From the NCBI GenBank assembly GCA_031272095.1, contig JAISUM010000121.1:1-36514 (forward strand): a stretch of DNA of 36,514 nt, written 5' to 3'. The notes beneath the pieces were generated by a model. The model was not told the DNA's origin, ran no database searches, and saw nothing but the letters and a program-made list of their open reading frames with translations. This DNA is from Candidatus Symbiothrix sp. (GTDB lineage: Bacteria > Bacteroidota > Bacteroidia > Bacteroidales > Azobacteroidaceae). Made by a program: the position numbers and the translations under genes. The first letter of the stretch is position 1. Each line of letters opens with the position of its first letter. Positions 24,740 to 33,726 of this stretch are shown here, piece after piece.

Positions 24740-26251
24740 CGGTCTTTCTTTGCATGCGTTGGGGGCAGGGATGCGCAGGAGGTAAGAGAGGGTCGGCGCG
24801 ATTTGAGTAGCTTTCACCGGATTGGCGACCTGCTCTTTGCGGACATTTTCGCCGAAGAAAATGAGCGGCGCCGTCGGGATGGCTATCGGCTGCGGAGATA
24901 CATTGGGGAGGTCTGCAATCACCCAACCGGATTGCAATTCGAGTAAAAGGTCGCCCCGATGTCGGACAGGCAGTCGGCTGTCGTCGGCAAGTTTCGTAAC
25001 ATGCCGAACGCCACTGAATTGGGCGGCAAATTCAGCGGCGGAAGTCAGCAAATCGTTCCATTTGATTTGCTTTTCTTCCGCCAACTGTTTATTTAGAAAA
25101 ATTTGTTTATCAAAATAGCCTTTCACCCAATTTTCACGTCCGTAAATCGCCATCAAATACATATTCAGCAAGGAGGTACAGCGATTGGGATAAAACTCTC
25201 CGGCAGGCTTAAAAATCGTGTTCTGTTTGGGTAGGGGACGATAATAGCCGGTCGAAGTCAGTACAATCAGCGTGCGTTTCAAGCCGATTTTTCGCTCGAT
25301 CAGCTCCAAAAGTTTTTCGATTTCTTTGTCTAAACGATAATATATATCTTGAATTTCATAGTTATAATCGCTTGACGCGGGACTGTCTTCATAATTACCG
25401 GCATAATAATGGAGGATGAACATATCGGGCGTTTTTTGGCGCGTAAAACCGGCATTATCGAAAAATTTTTCTGCCAGATTGGTGATTTCCGCATTGAGCA
25501 GGGGCGTATGTTTCATTTTTTTGAAACGCGCATTGTCGTTTTTGGCGAATTTATAAGTGAAGGGATCTTTCAGATCGCTGTAAGGAAGGGGAGTAAAGGA
25601 GGCGTAAGACTGTTTCCATTGCCATTCCTGATAGTTGCCGATGGCTTCGTGCGCATTGTAATTTTCTATGTAGGACGGAAATTCTTTGTAGTAGGTCGAA
25701 GTCGCCCATTGACCGGTCGTTTCATCAAGCCAGAATGCTGCATTAGCATATTTTCCGGCGGACAGCACCGCAGAGGTCGCATTGGCGGCAATGGCATAGA
25801 CGCGGCTTTGTCCTTGCGAGGCGATTTTCAATTCGTCGCCGATGGTAGAAGCGGTCATTGACAGGGGCGAAACGCGGGCGGAAGTGTAATTGCCGATGAA
25901 ATTTTCATCTTCCACAATAGATATTTCGCGATTTTTTTCCCAATCGAAATAAGCATCGCCGCCGATACCATTGTAATAGGACGATGCGCCGGTGAAAATG
26001 TCTGCCACCGACGAGGCTTCGCACTTGTTCGGAAGGTCAAACTCGACGGAACGATAGCATAAGCCATTGCGCATCAGACGTTTAAAACCTTTATCGCCAA
26101 AGACAGGAAGACTGTAATCCAAATAATCGCCACGCAACTGGTCGATGACTACCACGACTACCAATTTGGGCATTTCGGGAGCGGTTTGCGCTTGCAGGTT
26201 CATTCCTGAAAGCAGGACTAAAAGACTATATATCCATCTGTTGGCTTTCAT
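24719..26251 (-). CDS. PafA-like alkaline phosphatase-fold protein, probable pseudoenzyme
   Basis: 510 residues with a signal peptide ending LQAQ (residue 22). The fold is clearly that of PafA-type phosphatases: VVVVVIDQLRGDYL (Asp37), GLCYRSVEFD, IFTGASSYYNGI, a GKYANAAFWLDETTGQW segment, and the C-terminal APLIFFGENVRK with QIAPTLSYLLRI. The catalytic set looks lost. The Thr nucleophile position in NKCEASSVAD falls on Glu78 or a neighbour, the Asp/His pair expected in the D-x-x-GH motif is replaced by HYYAGNYED, and the TADHG site reads TSTGYY. The Lys/Arg site reads ANATSAV. A binding or scaffold role is more likely than catalysis. It follows mltG by 3 bases. Its C-terminus is encoded by a heptamer array. 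Confidence 0.82.
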   Translation of the reverse strand: MKANRWIYSLLVLLSGMNLQAQTAPEMPKLVVVVVIDQLRGDYLDYSLPVFGDKGFKRLMRNGLCYRSVEFDLPNKCEASSVADIFTGASSYYNGIGGDAYFDWEKNREISIVEDENFIGNYTSARVSPLSMTASTIGDELKIASQGQSRVYAIAANATSAVLSAGKYANAAFWLDETTGQWATSTYYKEFPSYIENYNAHEAIGNYQEWQWKQSYASFTPLPYSDLKDPFTYKFAKNDNARFKKMKHTPLLNAEITNLAEKFFDNAGFTRQKTPDMFILHYYAGNYEDSPASSDYNYEIQDIYYRLDKEIEKLLELIERKIGLKRTLIVLTSTGYYRPLPKQNTIFKPAGEFYPNRCTSLLNMYLMAIYGRENWVKGYFDKQIFLNKQLAEEKQIKWNDLLTSAAEFAAQFSGVRHVTKLADDSRLPVRHRGDLLLELQSGWVIADLPNVSPQPIAIPTAPLIFFGENVRKEQVANPVKATQIAPTLSYLLRIPAPNACKERPLVVVSD

Positions 26252-26254
26252 ATT

Positions 26255-27271
26255 TTATTTGATTTTTCTTTGATTCAGCGCCGCGTGATAACGTCGCGCA
26301 TTCTGTAAATGTTCGTTGTACGTTACGGCAAAATTATGTCTGCCCGAAAAATCTTCTTTCGCGCACATATAGAGATAGTTATGCTGTTTGCGATTCAAAA
26401 CGCCATCGATTGCCGGTATCGAAGGGATACGAATCGGACCGGGCGGCAAGCCCGTATATTTATAGGTGTTGTAGGGAGAATCTGTCTGCACATGAACGTT
26501 CAGTATTCGCCGCAAACCGAAGTCGCCGACGGCAAATTTCACAGTGGGATCGGCTTGCAGCAACATCTTCTTATTCAGACGATTCAGATACAATCCGGCG
26601 ACCATCGGATATTCGTCTGCTTTGTTGGTTTCTTCCGCAACGATGGCTGCCAAAATCGACACTTGTGTCGGCGTCAATCCGATAGCCTGCGCTTGTGACC
26701 GCCGCGCTGACGTCCAAAAATGCGCATATTCGCGTTGCATCCGTTCCATGAATTGCGGCGCCGACACTGTCCAGTAGATCTCGTAAGTATTCGGCAAAAA
26801 CATGGTCAATATCGTATTGGTATCCAGCTCAAAAGCCGCCGCAGTCTGCGGATTGTTCAGCAAGGCGAGCAAACTGTCGGCGTCGAAACGCAGTTGTTTG
26901 CCTATCCGCTCAGCGAAATCTTTTTTAGTACGTATGTTATTGAAAGTCAGTCGGACAGGCGTTTGCGTACCGTTTCGCAACATACGGACGGCATCCAAAT
27001 AAGACATATCGGGCGTGAGGTCGTATTTTCCTGCACGCACGGCATCCGGGCAGCGTAACAGTTTTGCCGCAAGGCGATAGACGATCGGCTGTCGCAGTCG
27101 CCCGACCGCTTTCAATTCCGACAAAGGATTTTGATTTTTATACAGATAGATTGAGGCAGTTTCCGAAAGCTCAAAAGCCGGTTGGCGCACCGCATAACAG
27201 ACATATCCACCACCTGAAATCAGCAGACACACACAGCTTACCACAGCGAAAAATAAAAACTTTTTCTTCAT
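26255..27271 (-). CDS. mltG: Endolytic peptidoglycan transglycosylase MltG (YceG-like)
   Basis: 338 residues from the ATG at 27271, chosen because the longer frame would overlap corA coding sequence and the residues after this Met form a good membrane anchor (about 3-26). The YceG domain contains MFLPNTYEIYW, the catalytic Glu in IVAEETNKADEYP, LYLNRL, LLQADPTVKFA and SPYNTYKYTGLPPGPI, all diagnostic. MltG cuts nascent glycan strands and sets their length. It is 8 bases after corA and 3 bases before the phosphatase-like gene, so the three are likely one operon. Confidence 0.93.
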   Translation of the reverse strand: MKKKFLFFAVVSCVCLLISGGGYVCYAVRQPAFELSETASIYLYKNQNPLSELKAVGRLRQPIVYRLAAKLLRCPDAVRAGKYDLTPDMSYLDAVRMLRNGTQTPVRLTFNNIRTKKDFAERIGKQLRFDADSLLALLNNPQTAAAFELDTNTILTMFLPNTYEIYWTVSAPQFMERMQREYAHFWTSARRSQAQAIGLTPTQVSILAAIVAEETNKADEYPMVAGLYLNRLNKKMLLQADPTVKFAVGDFGLRRILNVHVQTDSPYNTYKYTGLPPGPIRIPSIPAIDGVLNRKQHNYLYMCAKEDFSGRHNFAVTYNEHLQNARRYHAALNQRKIK

Positions 27272-27279
27272 CGGAACGA

Positions 27280-28218
27280 TTAAAAATACTTCTTCTTTTT
27301 GAAATAAATCAGAATCACGATGACGGAAAGCACCATCAGCGACAAAGAAAAGGCATAACCAAAGCGCCATTGCAATTCGGGCTGCACGCGGAAGTTCATC
27401 CCGTAAATACTTGCTATCAAGGTTGGCGGCATAAAGATGACCGACACGATGGTGAAAATCTTGATGATTTTGTTCTGTTCAATGTTCAAGAAGCCCAAAA
27501 ACGTATCCTGCAAATAGTCTAATCGGTCGAAACTGAATCGGATATGTTCTAACAGCGAATTGATGTCCTTGATCATAATCGTGAGTTTGGCTCGCAAATC
27601 GTCCGGTACCAAATTACTGCGCAACATATTAGAAATGGCGCGTTGTTTGTCTATCGTGTTTTCGCGAAACAGCATCGTGCGTTCCTGTAAGTTCTTGATT
27701 TCCAACAGCGCCTCTTCGTCCGCCTCTTGAATGGTATTACTCAAAACGGTGATTTCGCGGGTGATATTTTCGATCATATCGGCGTCGTATTCTACCCGCG
27801 TTTCGAGCAGGGCAAGAAAAACGTGATAGCCGGTAGGGTAATTTTCAGGGCTGGCAAAGACCTTTTTGACGGTTTCGGTGAACGAGCCTAATTCATCGCC
27901 GCGCACCGAAATCAGAATATTGTTTTTCAGAATAAACGACACGGGACTTTTCTCGTAATTATTCATCAAAAAGTTGGCATTGACCACCAGTGTATCGCGC
28001 GTCTCAATGTATCGCGACGACGTTTCAATCTCAATCATTTCCTCTTCTTCCTGAATATAAATTTTCAGAAAATCTTCCAATTGCGATTCGATAGCTTCAT
28101 CCACATCATTGAGATCTATCCAGAGAAACTGGTCTGCGGGCGTTTTTTTCAGAAATTCGATGCTTCGACTTACTTTTATGGCGCCGTCTTTGTGATAAAA
28201 GAGTTTAAATTCCGACAT
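27280..28218 (-). CDS. corA: CorA-family magnesium/divalent-cation channel
   Basis: 312 residues. A large cytoplasmic N-terminal domain with long helices (RNLQERTM-like region reads KNLQERTMLFREN) leads to two C-terminal membrane helices. The pore signature YGMNF (Gly-Met-Asn) lies between them, followed by the short loop RVQPELQW and the second helix, ending in a lysine-rich KKKKYF. The family forms a pentameric inner-membrane channel for Mg2+, Co2+ or Ni2+. The gene is first in an operon with mltG, behind the promoter at 28283-28312. Confidence 0.93.
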   Translation of the reverse strand: MSEFKLFYHKDGAIKVSRSIEFLKKTPADQFLWIDLNDVDEAIESQLEDFLKIYIQEEEEMIEIETSSRYIETRDTLVVNANFLMNNYEKSPVSFILKNNILISVRGDELGSFTETVKKVFASPENYPTGYHVFLALLETRVEYDADMIENITREITVLSNTIQEADEEALLEIKNLQERTMLFRENTIDKQRAISNMLRSNLVPDDLRAKLTIMIKDINSLLEHIRFSFDRLDYLQDTFLGFLNIEQNKIIKIFTIVSVIFMPPTLIASIYGMNFRVQPELQWRFGYAFSLSLMVLSVIVILIYFKKKKYF

Positions 28219-28282
28219 AACAAACGATTCTAAAAGAACAATATTTAATTAACGACTCTCGTGTATTCCCCTAAAAGGTCTG

Positions 28283-28312
28283 CAAAGGTAGTTACTATTT
28301 TTTGAATCTGCA
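28283..28312 (-). promoter_or_regulatory. Bacteroidota-type promoter of corA-mltG
   Basis: On the minus strand, TTG (28312-28310), a 19-base spacer and a perfect TACCTTTG (28290-28283) followed by CAGACC. The leader before the corA ATG is about 57 bases. Confidence 0.75.
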
Positions 28313-28338
28313 ACTTTTTGGGTGCAATAAAACTATTT

Positions 28339-31300
28339 CTAATTCACGATTTTCTTTTGCCGGTTGACGATATAGATGCCGCGCGGCAGTCGGTTTAGGG
28401 CTGATGTTTCGGAAACTTCGCGTTGCAGCAGGACGCCATTCAGGTTATAAATATCAACTTTTTCTTTGGTGGCAGTAGTGAGCGTCGGCTTTATATTAGT
28501 GGAGGATGCGATATTGTCTAAACGGTACGTTTGCCGACAGAGTGCGGCGACCTGTTCAGCGGATATTGCCGTGTCGAAGATCATAAAATTATCAAAACAG
28601 GTGTTTTCCATATAGGCGTCGGCGGTAAAAGGAGAACGCGCCAAGCAAGCTTCTGTCAAACTGGCGGCAATCTGGGATGGTTTGGCGGCAACCGTTCCGG
28701 ACGACAGCAAATATCCATCCAAATAGATTTTTCCGGTATCGGATTGCTGAACATAGGTCAGATTGTGCCAGCGTCCGACCGACAAGCCGCTGTTGGATTG
28801 CTGTTTTTCGGCGACGCTGTTTTTGATTTCGTAATACCAGTTGCCGTTGCCGCTCGCGTTGATCAAACCAAGATATTTTGTCGTGCCGTTACTGAAAGCA
28901 TACGCCCAGCAAAAACTTGCTAACCGATTCGGTTCGCCGGTCAGCAGGTCGATAGAAATGCTATAATCGCCCGTCAAATTTGCAAAAACGGTTTTCGGCA
29001 TCGTCGTTCCCAGATTCAAATAGCCTTTGCCGCCTGTCAGACCGGAATAAAACGCATGATTGCCGTCGCGCATTTCCACTATTTTCGACGCACCCGCCAA
29101 AGTAGCAGGATAGCTTCCCGAATCATCCGCGAGTTGGCTGTTTTCAAAAGAATATTTGACTACTGCCTGCGGGATTGCCGTTTCTTCTTCGGTTTCTATA
29201 TTCACATTTTCCACTTGCAAACGCAGGATATTGGCAGAATACGGAGGTGCCGTATAATTGAGCAAGTGGGCGTCGCTGACAATCAGGACGCTCTCGGTCG
29301 GAACGACATTATTGGGCGCCGACAGGGTATTTTCAGCCTCACCGCTTGCCGCTTTCAGCACAGTGAGCTGCGCCGATGAAACGGATGCATTGTTGATCGA
29401 AATCGCCACATTGTTTGCCTCTCCATTCGGATTGACAATTTTCACATAGAGTTGTCCGGTATGGTCGTCGATATTGGCAGAAGTATAAATTCGTTGATTG
29501 ACGGGAATATCCACATCATGAATCAGATTGCCGTCGAGATAACATTTTACATGCGTGCCGCTGACTTCTATTTTGACGGCATAGGCGCGTCCGGTTGTGA
29601 TAGTTCCTGCCGCCGACGCGATGGTGGTTTTCGATCCTCCGACACATTTTTCGATGCCGTGCGTGGCATTTGACCAGCCACCGATATTCCACCAGAGATA
29701 ATTTTGGTCATTCTGATAATTAAATATAATCAGAAATCCCTCGCTGCCTCCGGTTTTTGTTGCCGTCAGTTCGTAAGTATAATCGCCCGAAAACTGTGTC
29801 GGATAAATCGCCGTACAATTTTCGGCAGTCGTAGAAGTTTGTGTCAAAGTGCCGCTCTGCAATGTCCAAGCGCCGTTAGTATTCGTCCATCCCGCGTTTA
29901 AGGCTATCGAATTATTATCCGTTGTCAGCCGGATATTTTCAAATTTAGCGGCAGTAATCCAAGTGCCGACGCCAACCTTCCCTTCCAAATTCGTTTGGCG
30001 GTTATTGTTTTCGATACGTTGCACATTTTCCGTCCCTACATTGTTGGGAAAGAGCTGTTGAACATAATACGAAGGCGTTCCGAAACTTTTTGAGGCATTG
30101 AAACGAATCATATCCGGTTTCCATTTCTGGTCGTTTTCATTGACAAAAATAGGCGCATAACTGTTCATCACGCAAACGTCGGAATTATTTTCCATACCCA
30201 GCATGAAAATAGCTTCGCCGAGCGCCGCATGGAGGTTGCCGGTCGTTCCAAAATTACTCGTTACGGCATATTCGCCCACATAAATTTGGTGCTGCGAGCG
30301 GCTGTAAGTATCGTATTTTTGATAGTTGGATACAAACCAAGCCGGTGTGCGATAATAGTGTTCATCGACCATATCCACAGGGTTGGCATTGCGCCAAGTA
30401 GGATTATCGGTACTCCAAGCCTGCACATTTCCGATCAATGTCATATCGGGATATTTCGCCAAAATAGCGCTACGAAATTGGGCATAGCGTTCCGCGTAAT
30501 GATCGCTCTGGTCGTTGTTGTTCGACGACGTATAGTTGTAATTTTCATTGCCGATTTCTATCAGTCGCAAATTGAAGGGTTCGGGATGTCCGTTGGCAGC
30601 CCGCATCGCGCCGTAAGTAGTCGAAACATCGCCATTGCAATATTCGATAGCGTCCAAAGCCTCTTGAATATATTCATCGATGGCAAGGTAATTGACTACC
30701 CAGCCGTGTCCCATCCCCATATTGACCACAAAGAGCGGCTCTGCGCCAAGGTCTTCGGTCAGTTGCAGCATCTCGTGAAAACCAAAGCCGTCGCTGACAC
30801 GGTAGTCCCAATTCTTATTCAGATGTCCGGGCCGGCTTTCTATGGCGCCAATGGTCTTTTTCCACTCAAAGCGATTGGTTTCGCCATCAGCATATTGCCC
30901 TTCGACATAGCATCCGCCGGGGAAGCGCACAAAACCCGGTTTCATTGCCAATAATTTTTCAGCCAAATCTATACGACAACCGTTAGAACGGTCGCGAAAA
31001 GTCGGCGGAAACAGACTGACTATATCCACATCAAACACTCCGACGCCATCACAGACCAATGCTAAACGACCGGTCGCAGCACTGGCAATCGCGGTGATGC
31101 TTGTTTCATATTTTACCCATTCTGCAGTAATATTGTGCGTAACGACTGCACTGCCGCAATCGACACCACTTGCAGTTTGCAGTTTGGCTGTAATGGTGAT
31201 GGACACGGCAGATGCCGCCCGCATCCAGCACGAGAACTTATAGGTCGTGCCTGCAACAATATTCATCCCCCAAAAACCGCTGTTATAGACGCCGCTGTTG

Positions 31301-31617
31301 GCGCTTGTGGCGCTCACGCGAAGGGCATGCTGCTGCACACTGTTCAGTAAATTTTCACTAATCAACGACAAAGAAGCTGATCCGACAGCCGACCAACTTT
31401 CCGCCGAAGTGGCATTATCTTCAAACGAGCGATTGCGCACCAATTCGGCATACAAACCGCCGTCGCCTGCGTGGTTGATTTCCTCAAAGAAAATACCGTA
31501 ATGATTTTTTCCGATAGCGGCGCCGCGTTTGCCTGCATCAACAGTCAATGATACCTGCGCAAAAAGAGATACGCCCGAAAATAGAATGGCTGCAAGAATA
31601 ATTGATTTTTTCTTCAT
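28339..31617 (-). CDS. Secreted alpha-L-arabinofuranosidase (GH51) with T9SS sorting domain
   Basis: 1092 residues. A signal peptide ends at SLFAQ (21). The GH51 part (about 22-530) carries a carbohydrate-binding-like insert (about 68-200). Acid/base Glu358 is in LIEIGNENY and nucleophile Glu449 in IYVGEYAV. A concanavalin-type domain follows (about 545-720, EGFLIIFNYQNDQNYLWWNIGG), then the rest of the GH51 beta domain (to about 800), and a LamG-like domain (about 825-1025). The C-terminus (about 1040-1092) with VDIYNLNGVLL and LPRGIYIV is a T9SS type A sorting signal. It removes arabinofuranosyl residues from arabinan or arabinoxylan at the cell surface or outside. It starts 9 bases after the GH43 gene. 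Confidence 0.92.
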   Translation of the reverse strand: MKKKSIILAAILFSGVSLFAQVSLTVDAGKRGAAIGKNHYGIFFEEINHAGDGGLYAELVRNRSFEDNATSAESWSAVGSASLSLISENLLNSVQQHALRVSATSANSGVYNSGFWGMNIVAGTTYKFSCWMRAASAVSITITAKLQTASGVDCGSAVVTHNITAEWVKYETSITAIASAATGRLALVCDGVGVFDVDIVSLFPPTFRDRSNGCRIDLAEKLLAMKPGFVRFPGGCYVEGQYADGETNRFEWKKTIGAIESRPGHLNKNWDYRVSDGFGFHEMLQLTEDLGAEPLFVVNMGMGHGWVVNYLAIDEYIQEALDAIEYCNGDVSTTYGAMRAANGHPEPFNLRLIEIGNENYNYTSSNNNDQSDHYAERYAQFRSAILAKYPDMTLIGNVQAWSTDNPTWRNANPVDMVDEHYYRTPAWFVSNYQKYDTYSRSQHQIYVGEYAVTSNFGTTGNLHAALGEAIFMLGMENNSDVCVMNSYAPIFVNENDQKWKPDMIRFNASKSFGTPSYYVQQLFPNNVGTENVQRIENNNRQTNLEGKVGVGTWITAAKFENIRLTTDNNSIALNAGWTNTNGAWTLQSGTLTQTSTTAENCTAIYPTQFSGDYTYELTATKTGGSEGFLIIFNYQNDQNYLWWNIGGWSNATHGIEKCVGGSKTTIASAAGTITTGRAYAVKIEVSGTHVKCYLDGNLIHDVDIPVNQRIYTSANIDDHTGQLYVKIVNPNGEANNVAISINNASVSSAQLTVLKAASGEAENTLSAPNNVVPTESVLIVSDAHLLNYTAPPYSANILRLQVENVNIETEEETAIPQAVVKYSFENSQLADDSGSYPATLAGASKIVEMRDGNHAFYSGLTGGKGYLNLGTTMPKTVFANLTGDYSISIDLLTGEPNRLASFCWAYAFSNGTTKYLGLINASGNGNWYYEIKNSVAEKQQSNSGLSVGRWHNLTYVQQSDTGKIYLDGYLLSSGTVAAKPSQIAASLTEACLARSPFTADAYMENTCFDNFMIFDTAISAEQVAALCRQTYRLDNIASSTNIKPTLTTATKEKVDIYNLNGVLLQREVSETSALNRLPRGIYIVNRQKKIVN

Positions 31618-31626
31618 AAGATAATT

Positions 31627-33534
31627 TTATTTTTTTTTCCCCCACAAACTGACGCCGCTACTGTCCAAACCGGCATAGACGATAGTCGGTTTGCGCGGGT
31701 CTGCCTCCCAATCGACTTCTCGCTCGACACAGAGTTTTTGCGTGCCGATGGTGAGAATTTTATTGTCGGCGTCCCACGACCAAGCGCCTGACAGCGATCC
31801 CGACGTTGTTTTGTCGGCGTGTAAATTTAATGTTGTTGCCGTCGCCTGATTGCCTGCGCTGTATTGCAGACGAATATGCTCCCACGTCCCTGTCAGTTCG
31901 TCTTCCGTGATCGGCACATCCGGCACATTGGCGTAACGTTCCGGCATGACGACAAGCCAGCCGTCGGGCGTGAATCGTATTTTGCGAACATGTCCCATCA
32001 TGATGGCATTGCTGTATGCGTTGCCATTGGTGTTGGCAGGCAAACGTCCTTGCGAGGCGAAAAACCATTCGTCGTTTGTTCCTTGAAAAGCAGTGCAGTG
32101 TGAGATGCCCACCCAGCCTGAATGGTCGTTGAATTTATAGGGATGCGTGATGATCGGAAAAGCTTGTCCGCCGGTAGCAGGGTTGCCGTTGTAGCCTGTC
32201 CAAGGTCCGGTGATATTTTTTGAACGCAACACGCGGGTATTGTAGGCGACGGACAATTCGTCGTAAGCCAAAAACAGATAATAATAGTCGGTCTGCGGAT
32301 TGTAAATGATTTCGGGGGCTTCCGAACCTTGCCAACGGGAGGAGCTGCCTCTGGTGTAAATCAACGTTCCAAAGGTCGACAAATCGGCTGTTACCCAAGG
32401 CGTTCCTATCGGATTCAAGGCTTTGCCGGTGGCGGGGTCGAGTTGCAGTGCGACAATCCCCGAATGCCACGAGCCATACACGAGCCATTGTGCACCGGTT
32501 TTGTCTTCTATAAAGGTAGGATCTATCGCGTTCCACTTGAAATAAGCGTCCCAATTATTTTGATTGACACGGTTCCAATTATTTCCTTTGTCGGTCGCCG
32601 AGACGGTTACGATGCCTTTATCTTCCCAATTATTGCTTGCCAAATCCGTCGTTTCCATCAGCCCGATGAAAGCGCGTTCCGTCCACGAATTATCAAAATT
32701 TGCCGTCGTATTTGCCTTGCCGGTGGCAATATAATTATCTACGACGATGCTGTAATAAAGCCGGTATTTATTATCGCCCACTTTTGCCACTTCGGGCGCC
32801 CAAAAACCGTAAGTCGGATTCGTGATTGCCGCCAAACCTTGTGCTGCACGCATCGAATTTAAGGAATCTTTCACCCAAGCCGGCGGCGTTTCGTTCATTG
32901 CAGTACCCATAAATTCCCAATTCACCAAATCTTTGCTGCGACGATAGGGATAGTGTCCATGTCCTGCGTGGGCATTACCGTATGAGGCGTCGGTCTGATA
33001 CATATAATAATATTCGCCGCACTTTGCCACCGACGGGTCGTGAACATTGGCAAGATTCCACTGACTGCGCCTGCTCCAAGAAGCGATAGCAGCATAATCG
33101 TCGGCATAATCGGGCGCCGTATAGGTGTCGAGCGGATTGATCTGATCACTCAAAGTCGTAAAAGTTGCCGTAGCGCCGTAAGCGATGGCGCCTTTGGCAT
33201 TTTTGGCATAGGCACGAACATAATAAACGGTTTCAGGCGAAAGCCCGGTCGCCGATGCGGAAAAGTTACTTTTGCCTCCAACAGAGGTCAATTTGTTGTC
33301 GGAAACGTCCGGCGTGGAATTCATCGCCGAATAGCAAAAACCTTTTTCAGACAGATTGCCGATTGCGGTAACCGACGCGGTAAAAACCGCCGAAGTCGCA
33401 GTGAGTTCGGAAACAGCAGTTGTGCCGACAGTCAACTGATTATCGTCATCGCCGGATTCAATTTTATTGTCATCACAAGTCGGCAGCAAGAGGGCGCCCA
33501 TCGCCAGTAGAAAAAATTTGCGAATGTTTTTCAT
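31627..33534 (-). CDS. Endo-alpha-1,5-L-arabinanase-like GH43 lipoprotein
   Basis: 635 residues from the ATG at 33534, which gives a normal lipoprotein signal (LLLPTC, Cys20). A fibronectin-type/IPT-like beta domain (about 33-128, ending YGATATFTTL) precedes a five-bladed GH43 propeller. The catalytic acids fit: base Asp166 (VHDPSV), Asp338 (AIDPTF) and acid Glu405 (GSEAPEI). The C-terminal ~95 residues (LTGTWEHIRLQYS onward) resemble the GH43_C2 domain of extracellular arabinanases. It would cut arabinan internally, feeding the GH51 enzyme encoded 9 bases downstream. Acidic residues after the Cys (DDNKIESGDDD) suggest possible surface exposure. No SusC/SusD pair is adjacent. Confidence 0.9.
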   Translation of the reverse strand: MKNIRKFFLLAMGALLLPTCDDNKIESGDDDNQLTVGTTAVSELTATSAVFTASVTAIGNLSEKGFCYSAMNSTPDVSDNKLTSVGGKSNFSASATGLSPETVYYVRAYAKNAKGAIAYGATATFTTLSDQINPLDTYTAPDYADDYAAIASWSRRSQWNLANVHDPSVAKCGEYYYMYQTDASYGNAHAGHGHYPYRRSKDLVNWEFMGTAMNETPPAWVKDSLNSMRAAQGLAAITNPTYGFWAPEVAKVGDNKYRLYYSIVVDNYIATGKANTTANFDNSWTERAFIGLMETTDLASNNWEDKGIVTVSATDKGNNWNRVNQNNWDAYFKWNAIDPTFIEDKTGAQWLVYGSWHSGIVALQLDPATGKALNPIGTPWVTADLSTFGTLIYTRGSSSRWQGSEAPEIIYNPQTDYYYLFLAYDELSVAYNTRVLRSKNITGPWTGYNGNPATGGQAFPIITHPYKFNDHSGWVGISHCTAFQGTNDEWFFASQGRLPANTNGNAYSNAIMMGHVRKIRFTPDGWLVVMPERYANVPDVPITEDELTGTWEHIRLQYSAGNQATATTLNLHADKTTSGSLSGAWSWDADNKILTIGTQKLCVEREVDWEADPRKPTIVYAGLDSSGVSLWGKKK

Positions 33535-33561
33535 TTGTAAATATGATTTTATTTTCGGGGA

Positions 33562-33569
33562 CAAAGATA
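33562..33569 (-). promoter_or_regulatory. -7 element of the GH43-GH51 operon
   Basis: A TATCTTTG on the minus strand lies 28 bases before the GH43 ATG. No clear TTTG is seen at the expected upstream distance, which may mean that an activator is needed, as is common for polysaccharide-use genes. Confidence 0.55.
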
Positions 33570-33668
33570 CGAAAATTTTTGTCGGAACTGTGATTTTCGT
33601 ATGATTTTTTTGCTGACAGTATTTCTCTATAAAATGCGTTGATTATAAAACATTAACGTTTTTTTTTT

Positions 33669-33696
33669 TTTGTTCCGAAAAAATAGCTTACCTTTG
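33669..33696 (+). promoter_or_regulatory. Promoter of the glycosyltransferase pair
   Basis: A perfect TACCTTTG (33689-33696) is 30 bases upstream of the ATG. TTTG (33669-33672) at the end of a 13-base T run is the nearest -33 candidate, with a spacer of only 16. Confidence 0.6.
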
Positions 33697-33726
33697 TAGC
33701 GCTAAATTTCTAAAAAAGTTACCGTA

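Noticed and set aside
27272..27370. Longer N-terminus for MltG
   Set aside because: It would overlap the end of corA by about 90 bases and would place charged residues before the membrane anchor. The ATG at 27271 is far better.
30229..30954. A 241-codon plus-strand frame opposite the GH51 gene
   Set aside because: It is a shadow of the GH51 reading frame, which has clear catalytic motifs, a signal peptide and a sorting signal. The antisense product has no recognisable features.
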